From Streptomyces sp. ST2-7A (GTDB taxonomy: Bacteria > Actinomycetota > Actinomycetes > Streptomycetales > Streptomycetaceae): a DNA stretch of 64,000 nucleotides. Under the pieces are notes generated by a model. The model saw only the letters and a program-made list of their open reading frames with translations, did not search any database and was not told where the DNA came from. This document shows, piece by piece, positions 18,859-27,679 of the stretch; within the stretch, counting starts at the first letter, position 1, and each line of letters opens with the position of its first letter. Location of the stretch: contig NZ_JAJUWS010000020.1 in the NCBI RefSeq assembly GCF_021390475.1, forward strand, positions 1 to 64,000, given 5' to 3'. The translations under genes and the position numbers were made by a program.

Positions 18859-19021
18859 GGCCCCAGTCTGCCCTCCCGGCCGCCCCGGCGGGAAGGACGG
18901 CCCCGTCGCGTGCCGGCGACCGCGGCCCCCGGGACGGGAGGAGCCCCCGCCGGCGCGCCGTAGACTGGGGGATCGGTCGCCGTCCTGTCCGGGCGGCGGG
19001 TTGTCCCCCGGATCGGTTTGG

Positions 19022-20551
19022 ATGAGTCCCCGCATGTCCAACGGCGCGCGCACCTATCAGGTCAAGACCTTCGGCTGTCAGATGAACGTGCACGACAGCG
19101 AGCGGATGGCGGGCCTGTTGGAGGCGGCCGGCTACGTCCGCGCCCCCAAGGACGCCGAGGCCGCCGATGTCGTGGTCCTCAACACCTGCGCCGTGCGCGA
19201 GAACGCCGACAACCGCCTGTACGGCAACCTCGGCCTCCTCGCCCCGCGCAAGGTCGCCCGCCCCGGGATGCAGATCGCCGTCGGCGGCTGTCTGGCCCAG
19301 AAGGACCGCGACACCATCGTGCGCCGTGCCCCCTGGGTGGACGTCGTCTTCGGCACCCACAACGTGGGCAAGCTGCCGGTGCTGCTGGAGCGCGCCCGGA
19401 TCCGCGAGGAGGCCCAGGTCGAGATCGCGGAGTCGCTGGAGGTCTTTCCCTCCACCCTCCCCACCCGCCGCGAGAGCGACCGCCTGGCCTGGGTGTCCGT
19501 CTCGGTGGGCTGCAACAACACCTGCACTTTCTGCATCGTGCCCGCGCTGCGCGGCAAGGAGAAGGACCGCCGCCCCGGCGAGATCCTCGCCGAGATCGAG
19601 GCGTTGGTGGAGGACGGGGTCTGCGAGATCACCCTGCTCGGTCAGAACGTCAACGCCTACGGCGCCGACTTCGGCGACCGCCGCGCCTTCTCCGACCTGC
19701 TGCGGGCCTGCGGCCGGATCGAGGGCCTGGAGCGGGTGCGCTTCACCTCTCCGCACCCCCGCGACTTCACCGACGACGTCATCGAGGCGATGGCGGAGAC
19801 ACCGAACGTGATGCCGCAGCTGCACATGCCGCTGCAGTCCGGCTCCGACCGTGTTCTGCGGGTCATGCGCCGCTCCTACCGGCAGGAGCGCTACCTCGGC
19901 ATCATCGAGCGGGTGCGCGCCGCCATCCCGGACGCCGCGATCACCACCGACATCATCGTCGGCTTCCCCGGCGAGACGGAGGAGGACTTCGAGCAGACAC
20001 TGCACGTGGTCCGCGAGGCGCGCTTCGCCCAGGCCTTCACCTTCCAGTACTCCAAGCGGCCCGGCACCCCCGCCGCCGAGATGCCCGACCAGATCACCAA
20101 GGAGGTCGTGCAGCGGCGCTACGAGCGGCTGGTCGAACTCCAGGAGGAGATCTCCTGGGCGGAGAACCGCAAGCAGGTGGGCCGGGTGGTGGAGGTGCTG
20201 GTCAGCGAGGGCGAGGGCCGCAAGGACGGCGCCACCCGCCGGCTCTCCGGCCGTGCCCCCGACAACCGGCTGGTGCACTTCAACCCCGAACCCGCCGACC
20301 CGGCCGAGGCCCCGGTGCGCCCCGGTGACCTGGTGAACGTCGAGATCACCTACGCCGCACCGCACCACCTGCTGGCCGAGAAGCCGGCCCTCTCGGTGCG
20401 GCGGCTGTCGCCGGTCGCCGGCCGCGCGGCCGGCGGGCAGGGCGGTCCGGCCGGTCCGGGGACCTCCGGGGGAGGGGTCATGCTGGGGCTGCCCGGCATC
20501 GGCGCCCCGCCCGTCACGGCCGACCCCGCGCCCGGCTGCTCCGCCTGCTGA
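19022..20551 (+). CDS. miaB: tRNA-2-methylthio-N6-dimethylallyladenosine synthase
   Basis: Radical SAM methylthiotransferase of 509 residues. The N-terminal UPF0004 domain has [28 protein letters not shown] and VGGCLAQK with three cluster cysteines. The radical SAM motif is C164-x3-C168-x2-C171 (GCNNTCTFC). A TRAM domain ends the enzyme, then a Gly-rich tail ending in Cys. It methylthiolates i6A37 of tRNA made by MiaA, encoded two genes downstream. TAGACT at 18961-18966 is a likely -10 with a leader of about 50 bases. A second in-frame ATG lies at 19034. Confidence 0.95.
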   Translation: MSPRMSNGARTYQVKTFGCQMNVHDSERMAGLLEAAGYVRAPKDAEAADVVVLNTCAVRENADNRLYGNLGLLAPRKVARPGMQIAVGGCLAQKDRDTIVRRAPWVDVVFGTHNVGKLPVLLERARIREEAQVEIAESLEVFPSTLPTRRESDRLAWVSVSVGCNNTCTFCIVPALRGKEKDRRPGEILAEIEALVEDGVCEITLLGQNVNAYGADFGDRRAFSDLLRACGRIEGLERVRFTSPHPRDFTDDVIEAMAETPNVMPQLHMPLQSGSDRVLRVMRRSYRQERYLGIIERVRAAIPDAAITTDIIVGFPGETEEDFEQTLHVVREARFAQAFTFQYSKRPGTPAAEMPDQITKEVVQRRYERLVELQEEISWAENRKQVGRVVEVLVSEGEGRKDGATRRLSGRAPDNRLVHFNPEPADPAEAPVRPGDLVNVEITYAAPHHLLAEKPALSVRRLSPVAGRAAGGQGGPAGPGTSGGGVMLGLPGIGAPPVTADPAPGCSAC

Positions 20552-20647
20552 GCCCGCCGGGAGGGCGGGAGCGACGCCCGGCCGGGCGGGCCGACCCCGA
20601 CCGTCCCGACCCCGTGCGCGACCCCGGGCGAACCGTCGGTCGCCCGG

Positions 20648-20653
20648 TAGGCT
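20648..20653 (+). promoter_or_regulatory. -10 hexamer for leaderless LigB-like gene
   Basis: TAGGCT ends six bases before the ATG at 20660 and no ribosome-binding site is present. Confidence 0.6.
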
Positions 20654-20659
20654 GCGATC

Positions 20660-21613
20660 ATGCTCGCCGCCGCCGTGGTCTGTCCCTGTCCGCCCCTGTT
20701 GGTCCCCGCCCTCGCGGCCGGGGCCGCCCGGGAGACGGAGGAACTGCGGGAGGTCTGCCGTGCGGCCCTGCGCCGTCTGCTCGCCTCGGACGCCGACCGA
20801 CTGATCGTGGTCGGCCCCGCGGATCGTCCGCTCGGGGCGATCGATCCGCGGGAGGACGGTGAGGGCCCCGCCCCCGGGCCCCGGGCCCTGCCGGCGGGTA
20901 CCCCCGGTTCGTTCGCGGGTCTCGGCGTCCCCCTGGAGGTGACGCTCGGATCCGCGGACGCCCCCGGCCGTGAGGGTGACCCCGCCGATGACGCCGACCC
21001 CGTCCCGCCCGTGGTCGGACTGCCCCTGGCCCACGCCGTCGCCGCTGTCCTGCTCGGTGACGTCACGACGACGGGTGCCGGGGGCGCGCCCGTCCCGCCG
21101 CCGATCTCCGGCCTGGTTCTGCCCCCCGGGCTGTCCCCGGAGCGCTGCCTGGAGGTGGGCCGGGAGCTGGGTGCCGGAGCCCCGGGGGACCGGGTGGCCC
21201 TGCTGGTGATGGGGGACGGCAGCGCCTGCCGGGGCCCGCGGGCGCCGGGCTGGCACGACGACCGGGCCGAGGACTTCGACGCCGGCGTCTCGGCAGCCCT
21301 CGCCGCCGTGGACACCGCCGCCCTCGCCGCGCTGGACCCCGACCTCGCCGACGAACTGCGGGCCGTCGGCCGTCCGGGGTGGCAGGTGCTCGCCGGAGCG
21401 GCCGACGCCGGTGCCGACGCGGACACCGGGAGCGGCGGGCCGCACGGTGAACTGCGCGGTGAACTGCTCCACGACGCCGCCCCCTACGGCGTGGCCTACC
21501 CTGTCGCCCTCTGGTACCGCGAGGGAACCGACGTGGGTTCGGCCGATCCGTCCGACGATCGGACCGGGGCGGCGCATTCGGCCGGGGCGGCCCCGTCGTC
21601 TCTGCGAGACTGA
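20660..21613 (+). CDS. Class III extradiol dioxygenase (LigB)-like protein
   Basis: Protein of 317 residues beginning [18 protein letters not shown], with [34 protein letters not shown] and [13 protein letters not shown] segments. It resembles the LigB-type subunit B fold of class III extradiol dioxygenases found between miaB and miaA in Streptomyces. The usual metal-binding His pattern of true dioxygenases is not clear, so catalysis is unproven. It ends four bases before miaA, indicating a two-gene operon, and may act with tRNA modification. Confidence 0.75.
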   Translation: MLAAAVVCPCPPLLVPALAAGAARETEELREVCRAALRRLLASDADRLIVVGPADRPLGAIDPREDGEGPAPGPRALPAGTPGSFAGLGVPLEVTLGSADAPGREGDPADDADPVPPVVGLPLAHAVAAVLLGDVTTTGAGGAPVPPPISGLVLPPGLSPERCLEVGRELGAGAPGDRVALLVMGDGSACRGPRAPGWHDDRAEDFDAGVSAALAAVDTAALAALDPDLADELRAVGRPGWQVLAGAADAGADADTGSGGPHGELRGELLHDAAPYGVAYPVALWYREGTDVGSADPSDDRTGAAHSAGAAPSSLRD

Positions 21614-21617
21614 TCGG

Positions 21618-22568
21618 ATGAGCAGCCCGCCCCCCACCCCGTTCCGGGTCGTCGCCGTCGTCGGCCCCACCGCCGCCGGCAAGTCCGACCTGGCCATCGC
21701 CCTGGCCCACCGTCTGGGCGGTGAGATCGTCAACGCCGACTCGATGCAGCTCTACCGGGGGATGGACATCGGCACCGCCAAGCTCCCCCCGGAGGAGCGT
21801 GGGGGCGTGCCGCACCACCTGCTCGACGTGTGGGAGGTGCGCCGCACGGCGACCGTCGCCGAGTACCAGCGTCTGGCCCGGGCCGAGATCGACCGCCTGC
21901 TGGCCGCCGGCCGGGTGCCGATCCTGGTGGGTGGCTCCGGCCTCTACGTCCGGGGCGTCGTGGACGAACTCGACTTCCCCGGCACCGATCCGGCGGTCCG
22001 CGCCCGGTTGGAAGCCGAACTCGAGGAGTCCGGCAGCGGGGCCCTGCACGCCCGTCTGGCGACCCTCGACCCGGCGGCCGCCCTGGCCATCCTGCCCGGC
22101 AACGGCCGTCGGGTGGTGCGGGCCCTGGAGGTCATCGAGATCACCGGCGGCACCTTCACCGGTCGCCTGCCCGGCCCCGACGAGGACCGCTCCCACTACC
22201 CGACCCTGCACCTCGGCATCCGGGTACCCCGAACGGAACTGGACCACCGCATCGCCGAACGCGTCGACCGCATGTGGCGGGCCGGGCTGGTGGACGAGGT
22301 GCGCCGGCTGGAGGCCGAGGGACTGCGGGAGGGCCGCACCGCCTCCCGGGCCCTGGGCTACCAGCAGATCCTCGCCGCGTTGGCGGGGGAGTGCACCGAG
22401 GAGGAGGCCCGGGAGGAGACCGTGCGCGCCACCCGCCGGTTCGCCCGTCGGCAGGACAGCTGGTTCCGCCGGGAGGACCGGGTGCGGTGGTTGGACGGAT
22501 CGCGGGGGGCACGCGGTGACCTGCTCGCGGCGGCCGAGGCGGTACTCGAACCGTCGGTCACATCCTGA
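21618..22568 (+). CDS. miaA: tRNA dimethylallyltransferase
   Basis: Isopentenyl transferase of 316 residues that adds dimethylallyl to N6 of A37 in tRNA, the substrate later modified by MiaB. It has the P-loop [17 protein letters not shown], the [17 protein letters not shown] motif, [10 protein letters not shown] and the [13 protein letters not shown]-terminal segment. GAGACT lies six bases before the ATG, possibly a second promoter in addition to the upstream gene's. Confidence 0.96.
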   Translation: MSSPPPTPFRVVAVVGPTAAGKSDLAIALAHRLGGEIVNADSMQLYRGMDIGTAKLPPEERGGVPHHLLDVWEVRRTATVAEYQRLARAEIDRLLAAGRVPILVGGSGLYVRGVVDELDFPGTDPAVRARLEAELEESGSGALHARLATLDPAAALAILPGNGRRVVRALEVIEITGGTFTGRLPGPDEDRSHYPTLHLGIRVPRTELDHRIAERVDRMWRAGLVDEVRRLEAEGLREGRTASRALGYQQILAALAGECTEEEAREETVRATRRFARRQDSWFRREDRVRWLDGSRGARGDLLAAAEAVLEPSVTS

Positions 22569-22709
22569 TCACGTGATGGCATCGGGTCGCTCCGAAGGCC
22601 GAGGCGGTCCCTTTCGCCGTGCCATCATCGAGCCATGCCGATGTTGCACCGGTAACAGTCGGGAATTCGGAAGTGTGATCCGTCGGGCGGGTAGGGAGGG
22701 CGTGTGGCG

Positions 22710-23387
22710 ATGGAGGCCGGCCCTCGCGGAACCAGCGCTCGCGCGACCGGCGTCGGGGATCTTGGGGGGCACCCGGTGTCCGCCGCGGAATCCCGTCCCG
22801 GATCGGACGACCCCCGCCCCTCTCCCGGCGTGACCCCGGATCCGGCCGCCGAGCACGCCGCGGCCGAATCCGGCGAGCCGGGCGAGTCCGCGGAGACCGT
22901 GCCCTTCCCCCGCAGCGGACCGATCGACGGCCTGCCCCCCGGGGGGACCCGTTTCCCGGTCGGCACCCCCCGGAGCGCGTCGTCGGCGCCGGGGACATCG
23001 CCCGACGCGGATGCCGCGGGAACCGGGGCGGAGGGTGACCCGGAGGGCGACGAGTCCTACGCCGAGCTGCGGCCCCAGCGCCGGATGCGGATGCTCCAGT
23101 TGGCGCCCATCGTGCTGTTCAGCCTGCTCGGCTCCCTGATGTTCGCCTTCCCGCTGGCCTTCGCCTTCGACGAGGCGGGGGCGGTGGTCGCCATGCTCGG
23201 GCTGCTGATCGGGTGCAGCGCCGCCGGGTGGGGCGTGATCGCCGCCCGCCGGGTCGGCTACACCTGGCCGGGACTGCCGCCGCCCGGCTCCGGACGGCGC
23301 CCCGACTGGCGGGTGCTCCTGATGTACGCCGCGGCCCTGGTGGCGCTCGCCCTGCTGGCCGCCCACCGGGTCGCCGGTCTGCGCTGA
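22710..23387 (+). CDS. Predicted membrane protein with disordered N-terminus
   Basis: Protein of 225 residues. The first ~115 residues are rich in Pro, Gly, Glu and Ala and look unstructured. Then come three hydrophobic segments (LAPIVLFSLLGSLMFAFPLAFAF in part, AVVAMLGLLIGCSAAGWGVIA in part, LLMYAAALVALALLAA), so the C-terminal half is membrane-embedded. I do not recognise a characterised family. The ATG at 22710 lies nine bases after GGAGGG; a GTG at 22704 is the alternative. It lies between miaA and dapF, a conserved Streptomyces position as I recall. Confidence 0.75.
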   Translation: MEAGPRGTSARATGVGDLGGHPVSAAESRPGSDDPRPSPGVTPDPAAEHAAAESGEPGESAETVPFPRSGPIDGLPPGGTRFPVGTPRSASSAPGTSPDADAAGTGAEGDPEGDESYAELRPQRRMRMLQLAPIVLFSLLGSLMFAFPLAFAFDEAGAVVAMLGLLIGCSAAGWGVIAARRVGYTWPGLPPPGSGRRPDWRVLLMYAAALVALALLAAHRVAGLR

Positions 23388-23398
23388 CACCCGCCCTC

Positions 23399-23424
23399 CG
23401 GGCGGGCCGGTTGCGGCCCGCCCG
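23399..23424 (+). terminator. Hairpin between membrane protein gene and dapF
   Basis: Perfect 11-bp arms (23399-23409 and 23414-23424) with a GTTG loop start 12 bases after the stop codon. No T-run follows. Confidence 0.8.
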
Positions 23425-23469
23425 CGTCCACGGTGCCGGAGTACCTCGCGGGTCCCGCGAGGTGGGCCG

Positions 23470-23475
23470 TACGAT
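23470..23475 (+). promoter_or_regulatory. -10 hexamer for leaderless dapF
   Basis: TACGAT ends six bases before the GTG start at 23482, directly after the preceding hairpin. Confidence 0.6.
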
Positions 23476-23481
23476 CGAGCC

Positions 23482-24372
23482 GTGAGCAGCGCACCCCGCC
23501 CGGTCCCGTTCCTCAAGGGGCACGGCACCGAGAACGACTTCGTCATCCTCCCCGACCACGACGGTCTGCTGGATCTCCCGCCGGCCGCCGTCAGCCGGCT
23601 CTGCGACCGCCGTGCCGGAGTCGGCGGCGACGGGCTGCTGCGGGTGGTGCGCTCGACCGTGATCCCCGAGGGGCGCGCGCTCGCCGACACCGCCGAGTGG
23701 TTCATGGACTACCGCAACGCCGACGGGAGCGTCGCGGAGATGTGTGGCAACGGGGTGCGGGTCTTCGCCCGGTACCTGTTGCGCGCGGGGCTGGTGAAGG
23801 AAGGGCTCGTTCCCGTCGCCACCCGGGCCGGGATCCGGCGCGTCCACCTGACCGCCGACGGCGACCCCACCGTGGAGATGGGCCGCGCCCGGTTGCCCGC
23901 CGGTCCCGACGAGACGGTCACCGTGACCGTCGGCGACCGCGTGCGTCCCGGTCGACAGGTCGACATGGGCAACCCGCACGCCGTGGTCTTCGTCGACGAC
24001 CTCGCGGACGCCGGCCCGCTCACCGAGCCACCGGCCGTCGCCCCCGCCGCCGCCTACCCGGACGGCGTCAACGTCGAGTTCGTGGTCGACCGGGGCCCGG
24101 CGCACGTCGCCATGCGGGTTCACGAGCGCGGCTCCGGGGAGACCCGCTCCTGCGGGACCGGTGCCTGCGCCGTCATGGTCGCCACCGCCCGCCGCGACGG
24201 CCGAACCCCCGCGCCGGGTGCCCCGCTGCGCTACACCGTGGACCTGCCCGGCGGCAGTCTCGTCATCACCGAGGGCGTCGAGGGGGAGATCACCATGACC
24301 GGCCCGGCCGAGATCGTCGCCGAGGGTGTCCTGGACCCCGACTGGTGGGACCGGAGCCGATCCTCCCGGTAA
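23482..24372 (+). CDS. dapF: Diaminopimelate epimerase
   Basis: Enzyme of 296 residues converting LL- to meso-diaminopimelate for lysine and peptidoglycan synthesis. The two catalytic cysteines are C88 (EMCGNGVRVFARY) and C224 (RSCGTGACAVMVA), with the FLKGHGTENDFV start and MGNPHAVVFVDDL motif intact. Note that Streptomyces peptidoglycan uses LL-DAP, so this enzyme mainly serves lysine synthesis there. It is a single gene flanked by hairpins. Confidence 0.96.
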   Translation: MSSAPRPVPFLKGHGTENDFVILPDHDGLLDLPPAAVSRLCDRRAGVGGDGLLRVVRSTVIPEGRALADTAEWFMDYRNADGSVAEMCGNGVRVFARYLLRAGLVKEGLVPVATRAGIRRVHLTADGDPTVEMGRARLPAGPDETVTVTVGDRVRPGRQVDMGNPHAVVFVDDLADAGPLTEPPAVAPAAAYPDGVNVEFVVDRGPAHVAMRVHERGSGETRSCGTGACAVMVATARRDGRTPAPGAPLRYTVDLPGGSLVITEGVEGEITMTGPAEIVAEGVLDPDWWDRSRSSR

Positions 24373-24983
24373 GGCGATCCTCCCGACCGGCACGGCCGGC
24401 CGCCCGGACATCGGGCCGCCCGGCTCCCCGGAGATCCCGGGCGCACGGGACTCTCTTTGCGGCGTCGCCCCTTCGGGACGCCGGCGGACGGCCGCTCCGC
24501 CGGCCGCGACGGCGCGGTCGGCTCCCGCCCCACCGACCCCGGGCCCCGGGCCCCGCCCCACCGACCCCGGGCTTCCCTCCCCGCCCGGGCCCCGGGCGGG
24601 GAGGGAAGCCCGGGGAACGGGATCCACCCGGCGTCCCCGCGCGGTTCCCGGGGCCACGCGGGGGCCACGCGCAACCGTGGCCCCACCCGTTTCCCGTCCC
24701 CGCGCCCACCGGATGGCCGGGGCCGGACCCCGGGGCATCGGCCCCGGGGAATACCCCGGGCGCCCCTCGGTGTTACCCGGCCGTCGAACGATTGGTTTCG
24801 GCCGGCTTCGCCACTCCCCGGGTCACCCGTGGGGGTGATCCCCGGCCATCGGGACGGCCCGGCGACACCACCCGCCGGCGGGCTCGGTAGCATCAAGCAC
24901 CGGCACCGCTGCGGAGGTCACGGGAAACACCGGATCACACCGGGCCCGGGGCCGGTCCCACGACCGAGCCCGCGGAGGTCCCC
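24373..24983. other. 611-bp intergenic region dapF to RSH gene
   Basis: No convincing gene. It contains a small inverted repeat at 24480-24504, a 21-bp direct repeat at 24524-24544 and 24552-24572, the 51-bp palindrome at 24565-24615, and, near the RSH start, TAGCAT (24886-24891) as a possible -10. Confidence 0.6.
24565..24615. repeat. Perfect 25-bp inverted repeat (51-bp palindrome)
   Basis: Arms 24565-24589 and 24591-24615 are perfect reverse complements around one central C. They start with ccccgggcttccctcc and end with ggagggaagcccgggg. It lies about 190 bases after dapF and 370 before the RSH gene. It could form a very stable RNA hairpin or a DNA cruciform. It has no T-run. Confidence 0.95.
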
Positions 24984-27293
24984 ATGGCCACAGAGGTGAC
25001 ACCCACCCCGCAGTCCCCCCGGCCCGTGCCGGCCGCCTCTCCCCAATATCCCCCACACGAGCGAACGGCCCGCCGGACGCCACGGGTGGATGTGGGCGGG
25101 CTGCGCCGCATCCGACGCGCCGCCTTCCTCGGCGGCGCCCCGCGCCACGCCGTGCCCGACGCCATCGAACACCTCGCCCTGGCCCATCGGCGACATCATC
25201 CCCGGGCGCCCCTGGAGGTCCTCGGGCAGGCCTACCGGCTGGCCGAGGTCGCCCACAGAGGGCAGTTCCGCAAGAGCGGCGATCCCTACATCACCCACCC
25301 CGTGGCGGTCACCCTCATCCTCGCCGAGCTGGGCGCCGGCACCACCACCCTCACCGCCTCGCTGCTGCACGACACGGTCGAGGACACCGAGGTCACCCTC
25401 GAGGAGATCCGGGAACGTTTCGGTCCCGGCGTCGCCCACCTCGTCGACGGCGTCACCAAGCTCGAGAAGGTCGACTGGGGCGCCGCCGCCGAGCCGGAGA
25501 CCTTCCGCAAGATGCTGGTCGCCGCGGGCAGCGATGTGCGGGTGATGGCGATCAAGCTCGCCGACCGCCTGCACAACATGCGCACCCTCGGTGTCATGCG
25601 CCCCGAGAAACAGGCCCGGATCGCCCGGGTCACCCGGGACGTCCTCATCCCGCTCGCCGAACGTCTCGGCGTGCAGGCGCTCAAGACCGAGCTGGAGGAT
25701 CTGGTCTTCGCCGTCCTCCACCCCGAGGAGCACTGCCGCGCGGTGGAGCTGATCCGCGCCCGCGCCGGGCGGACCGACCCCCTGGAAGGGGTCGCGGAGC
25801 GGGTGCGCGCGGTGCTGCGGGAGGCCGGCATCGCGGCGGAGGTGGGGATCCGTCCCCGCCACGTCTTCTCCGTCCACCGGGTGCTGACCAAGCGCGGTCC
25901 ACTCTCCCCGCACGACTTCGGCCGACTGCTGATCCTGGTCGAGGAGAACGCCGACTGCTACGCGGTCCTGGGCGAGCTGCACACCTGTTTCTCGCCGCGG
26001 GTATCCGACTTCAAGGACTTCATCGCCGCCCCCAAGTTCAACCTCTACCAGTCCCTGCACACCGCGATCGTCGACGACGCGGGCGGGGAGTCGGGCGGCG
26101 TCGCGGAGGTACTGGTGCGCACCCACCGGATGCACCGGGTCGCCGAGGCCGGCGTCGTCGCCGTGCCGCATCCCGGCGTCGAGGCCGGGACGGAGTCGCC
26201 CGGGGGCGAGGGGGAGCCCGGTGAGCGGCCGGACTGGCTCTCCCGTCTGTTGGAGTGGCAGCGCGAGGCCCGGGACCCCGACACCTTCTGGGCCGAGCTG
26301 CGGGAGGAGCTCTCCGAGGACCGGGAGGTCGTCGTCTTCGACGAGGACGAACCGCACCGCGCGGCGGGCACCCCGACCGAGCCGGCCGCGGCCGACCCCG
26401 GCCCGCTGCACCTGCCGGTCGGGGCGACCTGCGTGGACGCCGCCTACGCCCGGCACGGTCGACGCGCCCACGCCTGCGTCGGCGCCCGGGTCAACGGGCG
26501 GTTGGTGCCCCTCGGCACCCCGCTGCGGGACGGCGACACCGTGCGCCTGTTGCTCCTCCCCGAGCCGGAGCCCGTCCCCGGTCCCGGTGCCGACTGGCTG
26601 GAGCACGCCCGCACCCCCGCCGCCCGCCTCGCCATCCGCGCCTGGGCCGGCGCCCCTCCCGAGATCGTTTCGACGCGTTCGCAGGAGGTGCCCCCCGCGG
26701 GCCTCCGACCCCGCACGCGGGTCGGGGGCGACCCCGTTCCCGGGTCCTCGTCGGCGGGGACCGCCGGGGACGGGGGGGCCGGCGCGCCGCCCCCCACCGC
26801 CACCATCGGTGACGACGGCGTCGCGACGGAGACCGGCATCACCGTCGAGGGCCCCCGGGGCGCGGTGCCCGCCGAGCGGGTGCGCCTGGCCCGCTGCTGC
26901 ACCCCCGTGCCGCTCGACGAGGTCACGGCCTTCCCGGTGCGGGGCGGAGGGGTCGCGGTGCACCGGGAGAGCTGTCCGGCGGCCCGCAGGATGGCCCGGT
27001 CCGGACGTCCCCCGGTACCCGTGCGATGGCGGGAGACCACCACCGGCTGCCGGGTCACCCTGCACGCCGAGGCGCTGGGGCGCCCCCACCTGATGGCGGA
27101 GCTGACCGAGGCCCTCGCCGAGCACGGCGCCTCGGTCCTCAGCGCCGAGGTCGAACCGCCCCGCGAGCGTCGGGTGCGGCACACCTACACGCTGAGACTT
27201 CCCGACGCCCGCGAGCTACCCCGACTCATGCGGGCGATGCGCGGGGTGCCGGGGGTGTACGACGTGGTGCGAGCCCTGCGCACCGGCGCCTGA
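24984..27293 (+). CDS. RelA/SpoT homologue (bifunctional-type RSH, RshA-like)
   Basis: Protein of 769 residues. The N-terminal hydrolase domain has H91, H105 and H129-D130 (SLLHDTVEDT) plus KLADRLHNMRTL, all intact for ppGpp hydrolysis. The synthetase domain keeps KDFIAAPKFNLYQSLHT but its first motif reads RPRHVFSVHRVL, where active enzymes usually have Lys near each end, and FGRLLILV lacks the usual Arg. A TGS-like domain, a zinc-finger region (ARCCTPVP) and a C-terminal ACT domain follow. It resembles the second Streptomyces RSH protein (RshA) rather than RelA. The ATG follows GCGGAGGTCCCC. Confidence 0.88.
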   Translation: MATEVTPTPQSPRPVPAASPQYPPHERTARRTPRVDVGGLRRIRRAAFLGGAPRHAVPDAIEHLALAHRRHHPRAPLEVLGQAYRLAEVAHRGQFRKSGDPYITHPVAVTLILAELGAGTTTLTASLLHDTVEDTEVTLEEIRERFGPGVAHLVDGVTKLEKVDWGAAAEPETFRKMLVAAGSDVRVMAIKLADRLHNMRTLGVMRPEKQARIARVTRDVLIPLAERLGVQALKTELEDLVFAVLHPEEHCRAVELIRARAGRTDPLEGVAERVRAVLREAGIAAEVGIRPRHVFSVHRVLTKRGPLSPHDFGRLLILVEENADCYAVLGELHTCFSPRVSDFKDFIAAPKFNLYQSLHTAIVDDAGGESGGVAEVLVRTHRMHRVAEAGVVAVPHPGVEAGTESPGGEGEPGERPDWLSRLLEWQREARDPDTFWAELREELSEDREVVVFDEDEPHRAAGTPTEPAAADPGPLHLPVGATCVDAAYARHGRRAHACVGARVNGRLVPLGTPLRDGDTVRLLLLPEPEPVPGPGADWLEHARTPAARLAIRAWAGAPPEIVSTRSQEVPPAGLRPRTRVGGDPVPGSSSAGTAGDGGAGAPPPTATIGDDGVATETGITVEGPRGAVPAERVRLARCCTPVPLDEVTAFPVRGGGVAVHRESCPAARRMARSGRPPVPVRWRETTTGCRVTLHAEALGRPHLMAELTEALAEHGASVLSAEVEPPRERRVRHTYTLRLPDARELPRLMRAMRGVPGVYDVVRALRTGA

Positions 27294-27679
27294 CCGCCCC
27301 GCCGACGGGCCCGGCGGCGGTCCCGACCCCGCCGGGGCCGGCCCCGGCGGGCGACGCGCCGGACGAAACGGTGCGGAAAACCCCGTGCCGGCCCGGGTGG
27401 GGCATGCGACCATGGAGGGGTACGCGCGGGAACGACGGTCGGGAAGCCGGCCGCCCGGCGCTCCGGGAATCCCCCGGGTGCCCCCGGCGTTGTACTCCCC
27501 GGGGAGTCGCGTCCCCGGCGGGGCCGGGATCGCCCCGGCGCCCGTTCCGGCGTCCCGACCGTTCCCCGCCTCACCGGCGGGCGAATCACCGGGCGTCCGG
27601 GCCGGCCCGACGCGCCGAACGTGTCGCGACCGGATCGCACGCCGTGCCCCGATCACCACCCGCCGACGTTAGGACGACA
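27294..27679. other. 386-bp intergenic region RSH to hflX
   Basis: Contains a 24-bp perfect palindrome just after the RSH gene (27328-27351) and a 14-bp palindrome actccccggggagt at 27494-27507. No gene is supported. Confidence 0.55.
27328..27351 (+). terminator. Palindrome after RSH gene
   Basis: Perfect 24-bp palindrome centred between 27339 and 27340, 34 bases after the stop codon. It is likely to act as a transcription terminator, although it has no T-run and no unpaired loop except by opening the centre. Confidence 0.6.

Noticed and set aside
24326..24999. Overlapping frames between dapF and the RSH gene
   Set aside because: They run through the 51-bp palindrome and direct repeats and have no protein features.
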